The notes beneath the pieces were generated by a model that did not search any database, was not told the DNA's origin, and saw only the letters and a program-made list of their open reading frames with translations. The position numbers and the translations under genes are program-made. A stretch of DNA of 34,166 nt from NCBI GenBank assembly GCA_017302435.1, contig JAFLDL010000046.1, positions 1 through 34,166 of the forward strand. The letters are read 5' to 3'. Each line of letters opens with the position of its first letter. Position 1 is the first letter of the stretch. The stretch comes from Candidatus Accumulibacter necessarius. GTDB lineage: Bacteria > Pseudomonadota > Gammaproteobacteria > Burkholderiales > Rhodocyclaceae. Of the stretch, positions 16,095-25,144 are shown piece after piece.

Positions 16095-18575
16095 CTATCT
16101 CGCCAATCCGGCACCCGTGATGCGCCGGATCGCTTGCCGGGCTTCAACCGAGAGGACAAGCTCCGAGTGGGCGAGCGGCGTCATCAGCCGCTGGTCAAAG
16201 TGGAGCAGCCCCTTTTCGTCCTCGCGCAGAAATTCCGCTTCGATGAGGTTGGTGATGAAGGCGGAGAAGGTCGCTCTTTCCGGAAACTCCGGTGTATTGA
16301 ACTGGTAGAGCAGTGATAGCCGCTGCGCCAGGAAATGACAGGAGTTTTCCAGTGCCTGGCGGGTCAATTGACCCGTTCCATGTTGCTGGAGCAGCGACAG
16401 GGTAAGGAAGTGACGTTCGAGCAGCGGGCGAATGGTTTCGCCGAGCAAGTGCAGCTCGGCAAATTCCTCACTGATCGGTTCCGGTGCTGCGAGTACCCCT
16501 GAGTCTTCAGAGCGCGCAACCAGGTTGCGCGCAAGCAGCACGCCGATGACGGCTTCCGTAGCCGCCGGGAGTTCGTCGGGATGCCAGCGAAGGAAAAGTT
16601 CAGCTCGCATCAGGCTACAGATGCCACTCACTGCCTGGGCGACCCGTGCTCCATCAAGCCGGCGGTTGTGGCTCAGCAGGCAGGCCACGAGGGCTGGCAG
16701 GGCAAAAAGGTGCAGAACGTTGTTGCGAAAATAGGCCAGCAAGGGTGCCTGTTTTTCGCGCACACGGATCAGGTCGCCCAGTGGATCGGCGAAACGTTCG
16801 ACGATTGTCAGCCGCTCGGCGTAGGCCACGATCTGCGACGGGTCAAGGTCGCAGGTGACGCTGGTCGGTGTGTACGGAGCCTCGCGGGCGAGGGCCTGAT
16901 AGTGCTCGATCATGCGCTGCAGTGCGTGTTCGTCGGCGGTATGCTTGGGCGTGGCCAGCAGTGCCAGAGCCGTCAGATTGACCGGATTGATTACCGCTGC
17001 CTCGTTGATCCGCTGGGCGAGCTCGGCTGCCGCCTCGCGTGTGGCGGTGCGCGACCATGGCGACGGCGACGCGCCGTCTTCCTCGCGCCATCCCGGGTGG
17101 TGTGCATCGAGAAAGCCGGCCAGGGCCAGCGGTTCGCCGAAATTCACATGCACCTGGCCAAAGACACGCTTGATGCGGCGAAGGCTTGTCAGGATTCCCC
17201 ATAGCGATTCACCTTTCTTGGGTTTTCCCGCCAGTTCACCGAGATAGGTGCTGCCTTCAATCACCTTTTCGTAACCGATGTAGACCGGTACGAAAAGCAG
17301 TGGTCGCGCGTGTTCACGGATGAAGCTCTGCACGGTCATCCCGAGGATACCGGCTTTTGGCGTCAACATTCGTCCACTGCGGCTGCGTCCGCCTTCGATG
17401 AAGTACTCGATCGGGAAGCCGCGGGCGAGCATCAGGTGCAGGTATTCGTGGAACACGGCAGCATACAGCGGTTCCCCCTTGAAGCTGCGGCGCAGAAAAA
17501 AAGCACCGCCACGGCGTAGCAGCGAGCCGACAAGCGGCAGGTTGAGATTCGCGCCGGCAGCGATGTGGGGCGGCGTCAGCCCTTGCCGAAGGATGATGTA
17601 GGATAGTAGAAGGTAGTCGATGTGGCTACGGTGACAGGGGACGTAAACGATCTCATGCCCGGGGGCGATGCGCGTCACGACGTCGAAGCGATGCAGTTGA
17701 ATGCCATCGTAAAGCTGGGTCCATAACCAGGAGAGGAAGAGCTCCAGGGCGCGCACGACCCCGTACGAATAGTCGGAGGCAATCTCCAGTGCGAAGTCGC
17801 CTGCCCGTGCTCTGGCTTCGCCAGGCGAGATGCCGTGTCTTTCCGCTTCGCTGACGATCGCCGCGCGGACCGGTTCGCCGGCAAGCACGGCATCCACCTG
17901 GGTATTCCGGTGCGAGAGGTCGGGCCCAATCGCCATCTGGCGCTGGCGGCGGAAATGGACCCGCAAGATGCGCGACAGCTTGCGCAGCGCCTGCTCCTCT
18001 CCCAGCCCACCCTGCAGAAGATCGCGCAGCGATATGGGGGAGTTATAGCGGACGAGCACGTTGCGGCCGTGCAGCAGAATGGCCAGTAGTTGCCGCCAAG
18101 TGCCTGGCGGGCGCCAGGCTTCCGAGAAGAGCGCCTTGAGAACGGAATCCTGCTTGTCCGGACTGCGTCCCCAGAGGATGACCACGGGTAGCAGTTGCAC
18201 GTCGAGCAGCGGATCGGCCACCGTGTGACCGATCAGACTGGCCAGCAACGGAGAGTAACTGCTGTTGTCGCGCGCTCTGCCGGTCAGGCTGCGGTCACGA
18301 TTCAGGAAGAAGAACGAGCGGGGCAGGCGCTGCCTGCCCAGCACGATCGGTGCCTCCGCGCGTGGCAAGCCGGCTCGCCGCGACTCTTCGAAGAGCACCA
18401 GCAGGTTCGAGAGGTGCCTGTCCTGCAGGACGTAACAGACTGGCTTCGTTGGGTTGAGGCCCAGCTCTTGCAAGTTGTCGGGAAAAACCGAAGTTCGTAC
18501 CCATAGATACAACAGGCGGCGAGCCAGTGGGATCAACCAGCCGGAGACCTTGAAGGCGTCAGCCATGATGGGCAC
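16095..18575 (-). CDS. plsB: Glycerol-3-phosphate 1-O-acyltransferase PlsB
   Basis: This 826-aa membrane-bound enzyme makes lysophosphatidic acid, the first step of phospholipid synthesis (E. coli PlsB is 807 aa). The acyltransferase blocks are clear: block I CHRSHIDYLLLSY (HX4D, His315 and Asp320), block II GAFFLRRSF near 355, block III FIEGGRSRSGRML near 395 and block IV LFVPVYIGYEKV near 425. The first start is GTG 18575; ATG 18566 is equally possible and would remove three residues. It lies 24 bp downstream of the EF-G-like gene on the same strand and is probably co-transcribed. Confidence 0.95.
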   Translation of the reverse strand: MPIMADAFKVSGWLIPLARRLLYLWVRTSVFPDNLQELGLNPTKPVCYVLQDRHLSNLLVLFEESRRAGLPRAEAPIVLGRQRLPRSFFFLNRDRSLTGRARDNSSYSPLLASLIGHTVADPLLDVQLLPVVILWGRSPDKQDSVLKALFSEAWRPPGTWRQLLAILLHGRNVLVRYNSPISLRDLLQGGLGEEQALRKLSRILRVHFRRQRQMAIGPDLSHRNTQVDAVLAGEPVRAAIVSEAERHGISPGEARARAGDFALEIASDYSYGVVRALELFLSWLWTQLYDGIQLHRFDVVTRIAPGHEIVYVPCHRSHIDYLLLSYIILRQGLTPPHIAAGANLNLPLVGSLLRRGGAFFLRRSFKGEPLYAAVFHEYLHLMLARGFPIEYFIEGGRSRSGRMLTPKAGILGMTVQSFIREHARPLLFVPVYIGYEKVIEGSTYLGELAGKPKKGESLWGILTSLRRIKRVFGQVHVNFGEPLALAGFLDAHHPGWREEDGASPSPWSRTATREAAAELAQRINEAAVINPVNLTALALLATPKHTADEHALQRMIEHYQALAREAPYTPTSVTCDLDPSQIVAYAERLTIVERFADPLGDLIRVREKQAPLLAYFRNNVLHLFALPALVACLLSHNRRLDGARVAQAVSGICSLMRAELFLRWHPDELPAATEAVIGVLLARNLVARSEDSGVLAAPEPISEEFAELHLLGETIRPLLERHFLTLSLLQQHGTGQLTRQALENSCHFLAQRLSLLYQFNTPEFPERATFSAFITNLIEAEFLREDEKGLLHFDQRLMTPLAHSELVLSVEARQAIRRITGAGLAR

Positions 18576-18599
18576 GCGGTCGGCTGCTGGAAGCCGCTG

Positions 18600-20648
18600 C
18601 TACTCCTCCTCGACGACCTTGTGCTGCGATGCCAGTTGCTGTTGCGTTGCCGGTGGTACCTGCGCGTAGTGCGAGAAGGCAATGCTGTACGAGCCCTGCC
18701 CCCCGGTCAGCGATTTGAGACGCGACTGGTAGCCTTCCAGTTCGGCCAGCGGCGCCTCCCCGGTGATCGCCATTAGCCCGGGGCCGCGCGGTTGGGTGCC
18801 GGTCAGGTGACCACGCTTGCTCGAAAGGTCGCCAGTGACGTCTCCCGTCAAGGCATCCGGCGCAAGGATTTCGATATCCACGACCGGCTCAAGGATGATC
18901 GGCTTGGCGGAGCGAATGGCTTCGATGGTGGCCTTGCGGGCAGCAGTGAAAAAGGCAATGTCCTTACCGTCGACCGGGTGCGTCTTGCCGTCGTGGACGG
19001 TGACGCGCAAATCCTCCACCGGGAAGCCAGCGACGACGCCGTCGGCAAGCGCTTGGCGAACACCCTTCTCGACTGCGGCCATGAACACTCCCGGAATGAC
19101 GCCTCCCTTGACGATATCGACGAACTCGAAGCCGGCGCCACGTTCCAGCGGCTCGACCCGGAGCATGACCTCGCCGAACTGACCCGCACCACCACTCTGC
19201 TTCTTGTGTCGACAGTGACCTTCGGCCGAGCCAGTAATTGCTTCACGATAGGCAATCCGAGGCGGTTTGGTGTCGAGTTCCAGCCTGTACTGCTGGGCCA
19301 GGCGCGTCAGCTTGGCGCGCAGGTGCATCTCGCCGAGGCCGCGAATGACCGTCTCATTGGTTGTCGGATGACGTTCTACCTTGAAGCACGGGTCCTCGAT
19401 CTCGAGCTTGTGAAGGATCTCGAACAGACGCTGCTCGTCAGCCTTGCGCCGCGCATGGACCGCCAGGCCCTGCATCGGTTGCGGGAATTCGAGTGGCTTC
19501 AGGTGAATATGATCTTCGTCATGCGTGTCGTGCAAAACGCAGTCGAACTCGATTTCCTCGACCTTCGCGATGGCGCCCAGATCACCAGGCAACAGCGTAT
19601 CGACCTCGACATATTCCTTGCCCTGAAGGCGATAGATGTGGCCGACCTTGAACGGACGTTTACCATCACCGACAAAGAGCTGCGAGTCCTTCCGGATCGT
19701 ACCCTGATGAACACGGAAAACGCCCACCTTGCCGATGAAGGGATCGCTCACCACCTTGAAGACGTGGGCCAGCACGTGCTTACACGGGTCAGGTTCGGCG
19801 TGAAAGGCTTCCATCGGTCCGTCGGGCTCGCCGCGGTAGAAGGGCGGCGGGTTCCCTTCGGTCGGATTGGGGGCCAGCCTGGCGAGGACGTCAAGTAACT
19901 GCGGGATGCCGGCGCCCGTCTTGGCCGAAACGAACAGAATCGGAATGAGGTGGCCAGCACGCAGTGCCTTTTCGAAGGGCAGGTGCAGTTCGTCAGGACT
20001 CGGATCAACACCTTCGTCAAGGTAGCGTGCCAGCAGGTCCTCGTCTTCCTCGACTATCTGGTCGATCAGCGCCCGATGCGCTGCCGCAACTGATTCGAAA
20101 TCGCTCTCGCCATCGTCGTGCCCGAGAACCTCAACGACTTCACTGGCCTGCCTGGCCGGCAGGTCGAGTAACATGCATTCACGGCCGAAGCGCTCACGGA
20201 TCTCTCCGACCAGCGCCGGGAGGTTGACGTTCTCGGCATCGATCTTGTTTATGACAATCATCCTGCAAACACCTCGAGCGGCTGCCAGCTTCATCATCCG
20301 CTCGCTCGATAGCTCAATGCCGTTCTGTGCGCTAATTACCACCAAGGCTGTGTCCACAGCCGCGAGAGCACCAATCGCCTGACCCGCGAAGTCGGGAAAA
20401 CCCGGTGTATCGATCAGGTGGACCTGTACCCCTTGCCAGCAAAAGCTTGCCAGCGCAGCATTCAGTGAGTGGCCAAACTCCTTCTCTTGCGGATCGAAAT
20501 CGCAAACTGTGCTGCCCTTTTCGACGGCTCCCCGGCTGGTGATGGCGCCGGCTGCTGCAAGCAGGCTTTCGGCTAGCGTCGTCTTGCCGGCGGCACCGTG
20601 GCCAACAAGAGCAACAGTGCGAAGGTTACTGGTGGCGGTCTGGCCCAT
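18600..20648 (-). CDS. Elongation factor G-like GTPase (FusA2-type paralogue)
   Basis: The 682-aa protein has full EF-G architecture. The G domain has G1 GHGAAGKT at residues 16-23, G3 DTPGF near 80 and G4 NKID near 134. EF-G domains II to V follow, with GSAEGHCRHKKQSGGAGQFGEV-like sequence in domain IV (quoted only approximately). The P-loop has Ala-Ala where canonical EF-G has Asp-Ala (AHVDAGKT). The protein is slightly short, and rpsL/rpsG/tufA are absent nearby, so this is the EF-G-like (EF-G2) paralogue rather than the main translocase. Its role is unsettled in the literature. ATG 20648 is preceded by GGGAGA. Confidence 0.9.
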   Translation of the reverse strand: MGQTATSNLRTVALVGHGAAGKTTLAESLLAAAGAITSRGAVEKGSTVCDFDPQEKEFGHSLNAALASFCWQGVQVHLIDTPGFPDFAGQAIGALAAVDTALVVISAQNGIELSSERMMKLAAARGVCRMIVINKIDAENVNLPALVGEIRERFGRECMLLDLPARQASEVVEVLGHDDGESDFESVAAAHRALIDQIVEEDEDLLARYLDEGVDPSPDELHLPFEKALRAGHLIPILFVSAKTGAGIPQLLDVLARLAPNPTEGNPPPFYRGEPDGPMEAFHAEPDPCKHVLAHVFKVVSDPFIGKVGVFRVHQGTIRKDSQLFVGDGKRPFKVGHIYRLQGKEYVEVDTLLPGDLGAIAKVEEIEFDCVLHDTHDEDHIHLKPLEFPQPMQGLAVHARRKADEQRLFEILHKLEIEDPCFKVERHPTTNETVIRGLGEMHLRAKLTRLAQQYRLELDTKPPRIAYREAITGSAEGHCRHKKQSGGAGQFGEVMLRVEPLERGAGFEFVDIVKGGVIPGVFMAAVEKGVRQALADGVVAGFPVEDLRVTVHDGKTHPVDGKDIAFFTAARKATIEAIRSAKPIILEPVVDIEILAPDALTGDVTGDLSSKRGHLTGTQPRGPGLMAITGEAPLAELEGYQSRLKSLTGGQGSYSIAFSHYAQVPPATQQQLASQHKVVEEE

Positions 20649-20792
20649 TCATCATCTCCCATTGAAGTCGAATGCAGGTCGCAAATACGAGAATAGCCCC
20701 ATGGCATCACGGTTGCGCGTGCGCTCATCATTTTACCCCTGCCGGGGCAGCAGCGCTTGTTCGCCGTGGACTCGCGTCGCGAGTGTTGTGCT

Positions 20793-20821
20793 TTGTGTTA
20801 ACTGCGTGACTCGGCTACATT
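20793..20821 (+). promoter_or_regulatory. Candidate sigma-70 promoter of maeB
   Basis: TTGTGT (20793-20798) and TACATT (20816-20821) are separated by 17 bp, placing transcription start about 33 bp before the maeB ATG at 20862. The 213-bp gap is shared with the divergent EF-G-like gene, for which I find only weak -10-like sequences. Confidence 0.5.
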
Positions 20822-20861
20822 TACGCGCTTTACATTCATGCGCACCGCGTCAGGAGGCACA

Positions 20862-23150
20862 ATGGAAAACGATCCGCGCAAGGCCGATCTTCGCGAAGCA
20901 GCCCTCGAGTATCATCGTTACCCCACGCCGGGGAAGATTGCTGTGCAGCCTACGAAGGGCCTCAGCAATCAACTCGACCTGGCGCTCGCTTATTCTCCCG
21001 GCGTTGCTTACGCTTGCCACGCCATCGTTGATGACCCTGGTACTTCCAGTCTTTACACTTCACGCGCCAACCTAGTCGGCGTGATCACCAACGGCACAGC
21101 TGTTCTCGGCCTTGGCAATATCGGCCCGTTGGCTGCGAAGCCGGTGATGGAAGGTAAAGGTTGTCTTTTCAAGAAGTTCGCTGGTATCGATGTTTTCGAT
21201 ATTGAACTCGCCGAAAGCGATCCGGATCGACTGATTGACATGATCGCGGCGATGGAGCCGACGCTCGGCGGCATCAATCTGGAAGATATCAAGGCTCCGG
21301 AGTGTTTCTACATCGAGGCCAGACTCAAGGAACGGATGTCGATTCCGGTTTTTCACGACGATCAGCACGGCACGGCGATCATTTCCTCGGCAGCAATTCT
21401 GAACGCGCTCAAGGTCACCGGCAAGAAGATTGCCGAGGTGAAAGTGGTTTGTTCGGGAGCTGGCGCGGCAGCCATTTCCTGCCTCAATCTGTGGTGCGAC
21501 CTCGGTGTTCGGCGGGAGAACGTCATCGTCTGCGACTCGAAAGGCGTGATCTACGTCGGCCGTGACGCCAACATGGAGCCGACCAAGGCGCGTTATGCGC
21601 GCGAGACCGACGCCAGAAGTCTGGCGGATGCGATGGTGGACGCCGACGTTTTCCTCGGTCTGTCGGCCGCCGGTATCCTCGAACCCGCCATGCTCATTAC
21701 CATGGCGGAGCAGCCGATTGTTTTTGCGCTCGCCAATCCAACGCCGGAGATCATGCCTGAGTTGGCCCGAGAAGTGCGTCCCGACGTGATCATGGCCACC
21801 GGCCGTTCGGATTATCCCAATCAGGTAAACAATGTCCTGTGTTTCCCGTTCATCTTCCGCGGTGCCCTCGATGTCGGGGCGACCGGGATCAACGAGCAGA
21901 TGAAAATGGCCTGCGTCACGGCCCTTGCAGCCATGGCGCACGAAGAGGTCAGCGATGAAGTGGCGATGGCCTATCCTGGTGAGGAGCTCACTTTTGGTCC
22001 GGATTATCTGATCCCCAAACCCTTCGATCCGCGTTTGATCACGACCATCGCGCCGGCAGTCGCCGAGGCGGCGATGAGTTCGGGCGTAGCCACCCGACCA
22101 ATTGCCAATCTGAAGGCTTATCGGGAGAAGCTGAGGGACTTCGTCTACCGCACGGGCGTCGGCATGCGCGCGGTTTTTTCCGCGGCCAAGCGCGGGCGCC
22201 GAACGCGCATCGTCTATCCTGACGGCGAGGAAGAGCGGATGTTGCGCGCCGCACAGATCATCATCAATGAAGGTCTGACGCGGCCGATCCTGATTGGCCG
22301 CCCGGACGTGATCTCTGCGCGACTGCAGAGGATCGGCTCGAAACTGGTGGCTGGCACCGATTTCGAGGTCGTCGATCCAAACAGCGACGGCCGCTACAAG
22401 GAATGCTGGACGGCCTATCACCAGTTGCGGAAGCGTCAGGGGGTAACTATGGACATCGCGAAGACCCGCCTGCGCAGCAACAATACCATCATCGGCGCCA
22501 TGCTGGTCCGGCTCGGTTACGCGGACGGAATGATCTGTGGTCTATCGGGTCGCTTCGGGCATCACCTGCGGCAAGTTGACGAAATCATTGGCAAGGCGCC
22601 GGGCTGCACGACGATGGCGGCGATGACCCATCTGTTGTTGCCTGGTCGCGCCCTGTTTCTCTGTGATACGCACGTCAATGCCGATCCCAATGCCGAGCAA
22701 GTCGCTGAAATCACCTTGATGGCTGCAGAAGCGGTTCGTCGTTTCAAGATCAGGCCGAAAGTGGCTCTCCTGTCGCATTCGAACTTCGGATCCTCGCAGA
22801 CCCCTGCCGCTCGCAAGATGGGGGAGGCCGTGGCGATCATCCGTGCCAGGGCGCCTGATCTGGAAGTTGACGGAGAGATGCACGGTGACAGCGCGCTTTC
22901 TGAAGCAATACGGGCGCAATCAGACCCGGAGTCGCCTCTTGCCGGTGAGGCCAATGTGCTGGTGATGCCCAACCTGGACGCCGCCAATATCTCGCACCAC
23001 CTTCTCAAGATGACCGGAGGCGACGGCATGGCGGTCGGTCCGATCTTGCTCGGGGCAGCACGGCCGGTGCATGTCCTCTCTCCCACGTCGACGGTCCGCC
23101 GTGTGGTCGATATGACCGCATTGGTGGTGGTGGACGCGGCAAGCAAGTAG
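20862..23150 (+). CDS. maeB: NADP-dependent malic enzyme with phosphotransacetylase-like domain
   Basis: The 762-aa protein (E. coli MaeB is 759 aa) decarboxylates malate to pyruvate, supplying NADPH and C3 units. The malic domain is about 10-165, with [13 protein letters not shown] and [11 protein letters not shown]. The NAD(P)-binding domain is about 165-420, with [11 protein letters not shown]. The C-terminal phosphotransacetylase-like domain is about 435-760, with [15 protein letters not shown] and [14 protein letters not shown]. In MaeB this last domain is regulatory and binds acetyl-CoA rather than being catalytic. ATG 20862 is preceded by CAGGAGG; an in-frame ATG at 20838 has no such site. 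Confidence 0.96.
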   Translation: MENDPRKADLREAALEYHRYPTPGKIAVQPTKGLSNQLDLALAYSPGVAYACHAIVDDPGTSSLYTSRANLVGVITNGTAVLGLGNIGPLAAKPVMEGKGCLFKKFAGIDVFDIELAESDPDRLIDMIAAMEPTLGGINLEDIKAPECFYIEARLKERMSIPVFHDDQHGTAIISSAAILNALKVTGKKIAEVKVVCSGAGAAAISCLNLWCDLGVRRENVIVCDSKGVIYVGRDANMEPTKARYARETDARSLADAMVDADVFLGLSAAGILEPAMLITMAEQPIVFALANPTPEIMPELAREVRPDVIMATGRSDYPNQVNNVLCFPFIFRGALDVGATGINEQMKMACVTALAAMAHEEVSDEVAMAYPGEELTFGPDYLIPKPFDPRLITTIAPAVAEAAMSSGVATRPIANLKAYREKLRDFVYRTGVGMRAVFSAAKRGRRTRIVYPDGEEERMLRAAQIIINEGLTRPILIGRPDVISARLQRIGSKLVAGTDFEVVDPNSDGRYKECWTAYHQLRKRQGVTMDIAKTRLRSNNTIIGAMLVRLGYADGMICGLSGRFGHHLRQVDEIIGKAPGCTTMAAMTHLLLPGRALFLCDTHVNADPNAEQVAEITLMAAEAVRRFKIRPKVALLSHSNFGSSQTPAARKMGEAVAIIRARAPDLEVDGEMHGDSALSEAIRAQSDPESPLAGEANVLVMPNLDAANISHHLLKMTGGDGMAVGPILLGAARPVHVLSPTSTVRRVVDMTALVVVDAASK

Positions 23151-23166
23151 GTGCTTCAGGGGCCAG

Positions 23167-23205
23167 GGGTTCCGGAGTTGGTCGTCTTGCACCGCCACGG
23201 AACCC
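23167..23205 (+). repeat. 8-bp inverted repeat downstream of maeB
   Basis: GGGTTCCG (23167-23174) and CGGAACCC (23198-23205) are perfect inverted arms around a 23-nt spacer, starting 17 bp after the maeB stop, and are followed by GATTT. It may be a weak terminator or processing stem; the long loop and lack of a U-tract leave this open. Confidence 0.45.
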
Positions 23206-23346
23206 GATTTCCTAAGTCGCAGGAGCTTGGCTGCGTAGAGGCGTCTGCAGGTCGCAGCCCAGCCCGGAGGGCGCGATCCTCGCCTGCCAAGCCCTCGGGG
23301 GAGCCCCTTCTTCTTTACAAAACCCCCCAGTCAATGCATCATCGGA

Positions 23347-23366
23347 CCGACTCTCGGTATAGTCGG
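23347..23366 (+). promoter_or_regulatory. Inverted repeat overlapping a -10-like box before pilB
   Basis: CCGACT and AGTCGG flank an 8-nt spacer. The right arm overlaps TATAGT (23358-23363), a good -10 box 47 bp before the pilB ATG. No -35 box at the right distance is convincing. A dyad over a -10 region is the usual layout of a repressor site. Confidence 0.4.
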
Positions 23367-23409
23367 GGCCTAATGGTCAACAACGCGTTGCAGGGTCCAA
23401 TCGCGAAAA

Positions 23410-25131
23410 ATGGCAGCCAATCCGCAACAATCACCGCTTAGCGGCTTTGCCCGTGCGCTGGTACAAGCAGGTCGACTCAAGGAAGCCGAGGCCGAGTCAC
23501 TGCTTGCGCAGGCGGCTGCAAAAAAGACTTCGCTGATCGAACAGGTGGTTAGCGCCAAGAAGGCGACCTTCCTTGAATTGGCGCGTTTTGCGGCAGACAA
23601 GTTCGGTTTTCCCCTGCTCGATCTGGCAGCCTTTGACGATGCGAACATCCTGAAGAATGCGATTGACCGAAAGTTGATCGCAACTCACCGCGTCGTTCCA
23701 CTCAACAAACGCGGCAATCGCCTGGCAATTGCCATCGCGGATCCAACCAACCTACGTGCGCTCGACGAGATTCGGTTTCAGACCGGGTTGGCGGTGGATC
23801 CGGTTGTTGTTGAGGAAAACAAGCTCGGACCCCTGGTCACGAAGCTGTCGGAATCGACCGAGGAGACACTGAGGAGTTTCTCCACCGAGGATATCAACCT
23901 CGAATTCAGCGATGAAGAGGCTCAGGCCCAGGACAAGGCAGATGATGCGTTAAGCCTTGATGTCGATGACGCGCCGGTCGTCAGGTTCATTCAGAAGATG
24001 ATGCTTGACGCCATCAGTGAAGGTGCCTCGGACATCCATTTTGAGCCCTACGAGAAAAGCTATCGGGTCCGTTTTCGGACCGATGGCATTTTGCGTGAAG
24101 CGGCTGCGCCGCCCCTGGTCATCAAGGAAAAGATCGCCTCGCGCATCAAGGTGATCTCGCGTCTCAATATTGCCGAGAAGCGTGTGCCACAGGATGGCCG
24201 CATGCGTTTGGTGCTTTCGAAGAGCCGGTCGATCGACTTTCGTGTCAGTACCTTGCCAACGATGTATGGGGAGAAGATCGTCCTGCGGATCCTGGACCCG
24301 ACCTCGGCCAGCCTGGGCATCGACGCTCTGGGATATGAACCTGACCAGAAAGCGGTGTTGCTTGACGCCATCAATCGGCCATACGGAATGATCCTGGTGA
24401 CCGGACCGACCGGTTCGGGTAAGACTGTTTCGCTCTACACCTGCCTCAACATTCTGAACCGGCCGGGCGTCAATATCTCTACCGCTGAAGACCCTGCCGA
24501 AATCGCATTGCCCGGCATCAATCAGGTCAATGTCGATGACAAGGCTGGATTGACCTTTCCGATAGCCCTGAAGGCCTTTCTCCGCCAGGATCCCGATATC
24601 ATCATGGTTGGCGAGATTCGCGACATAGAGACTGCGGAGATTGCGATCAAGGCAGCGCAGACCGGTCATATGGTTTTGTCTACGCTGCACACCAATGATG
24701 CTCCGGCTACGCTGACTCGCCTGATGAACATGGGCATCCCGACTTTCAATCTTGCTTCGAGCATTCTGCTGATTACTGCGCAACGGCTGGTCCGGCGGCT
24801 GTGCACCTGCAAACGACCGCTCGAGACACCGGTCGAGACACTGCTCAACGCCGGGTTCACGGAGAGCGACCTGGATGGCAGTTGGATACTCTACGGCCCG
24901 GGCGAGTGTGATCGCTGCAAGGGAAGCGGTTACAAGGGGCGGCTGGGTCTCTACGAAGTCATGCCGGTGACTGAGGCGATTCAGCAAATCATCATGGCCA
25001 ACGGAACGGAACTTGATATTGCAGTCCAGGCCAGAAAGGACGGGGTCAATGATCTTCGCCGTTCCGGCCTGCTCAAGGTCAAGCAAGGACTGACCTCTCT
25101 TGACGAGGTCCTTGGCAGCACCAACGCTTGA
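23410..25131 (+). CDS. pilB: Type IV pilus assembly ATPase PilB
   Basis: The 573-aa extension ATPase has an N-terminal MshEN/GspE-N domain (about 30-150) and a C-terminal GspE ATPase core. Walker A is GPTGSGKT at residues 332-339. Asp and His boxes follow, including FLRQDPDIIMVGEIRDIETAE and TGHMVLSTLHTNDA. The Zn-binding element has Cys pairs in RLCTCKRP and ECDRCKGSGYKGR. The first pair is CxC rather than the more usual CxxC. It powers pilus polymerisation on the cytoplasmic face. pilC begins 13 bp downstream. Confidence 0.96.
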   Translation: MAANPQQSPLSGFARALVQAGRLKEAEAESLLAQAAAKKTSLIEQVVSAKKATFLELARFAADKFGFPLLDLAAFDDANILKNAIDRKLIATHRVVPLNKRGNRLAIAIADPTNLRALDEIRFQTGLAVDPVVVEENKLGPLVTKLSESTEETLRSFSTEDINLEFSDEEAQAQDKADDALSLDVDDAPVVRFIQKMMLDAISEGASDIHFEPYEKSYRVRFRTDGILREAAAPPLVIKEKIASRIKVISRLNIAEKRVPQDGRMRLVLSKSRSIDFRVSTLPTMYGEKIVLRILDPTSASLGIDALGYEPDQKAVLLDAINRPYGMILVTGPTGSGKTVSLYTCLNILNRPGVNISTAEDPAEIALPGINQVNVDDKAGLTFPIALKAFLRQDPDIIMVGEIRDIETAEIAIKAAQTGHMVLSTLHTNDAPATLTRLMNMGIPTFNLASSILLITAQRLVRRLCTCKRPLETPVETLLNAGFTESDLDGSWILYGPGECDRCKGSGYKGRLGLYEVMPVTEAIQQIIMANGTELDIAVQARKDGVNDLRRSGLLKVKQGLTSLDEVLGSTNA

Positions 25132-25144
25132 GAAAGAGGGAAGT

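Noticed and set aside
18792-19898. 368-codon plus-strand frame inside the EF-G-like gene
   Set aside because: It is antisense to a well-supported GTPase, has no recognisable domain, and arises from high-GC codon structure.
20736-20748. CCCC-TGCC-GGGG hairpin between the EF-G-like gene and maeB as a terminator
   Set aside because: The stem is only 4 bp, no T-run follows on either strand, and the flanking genes diverge, so no transcript should end there.
21072-22421. 449-codon minus-strand frame inside maeB
   Set aside because: It is an antisense shadow of the malic enzyme with His/Arg/Asp-rich composition and no family features.
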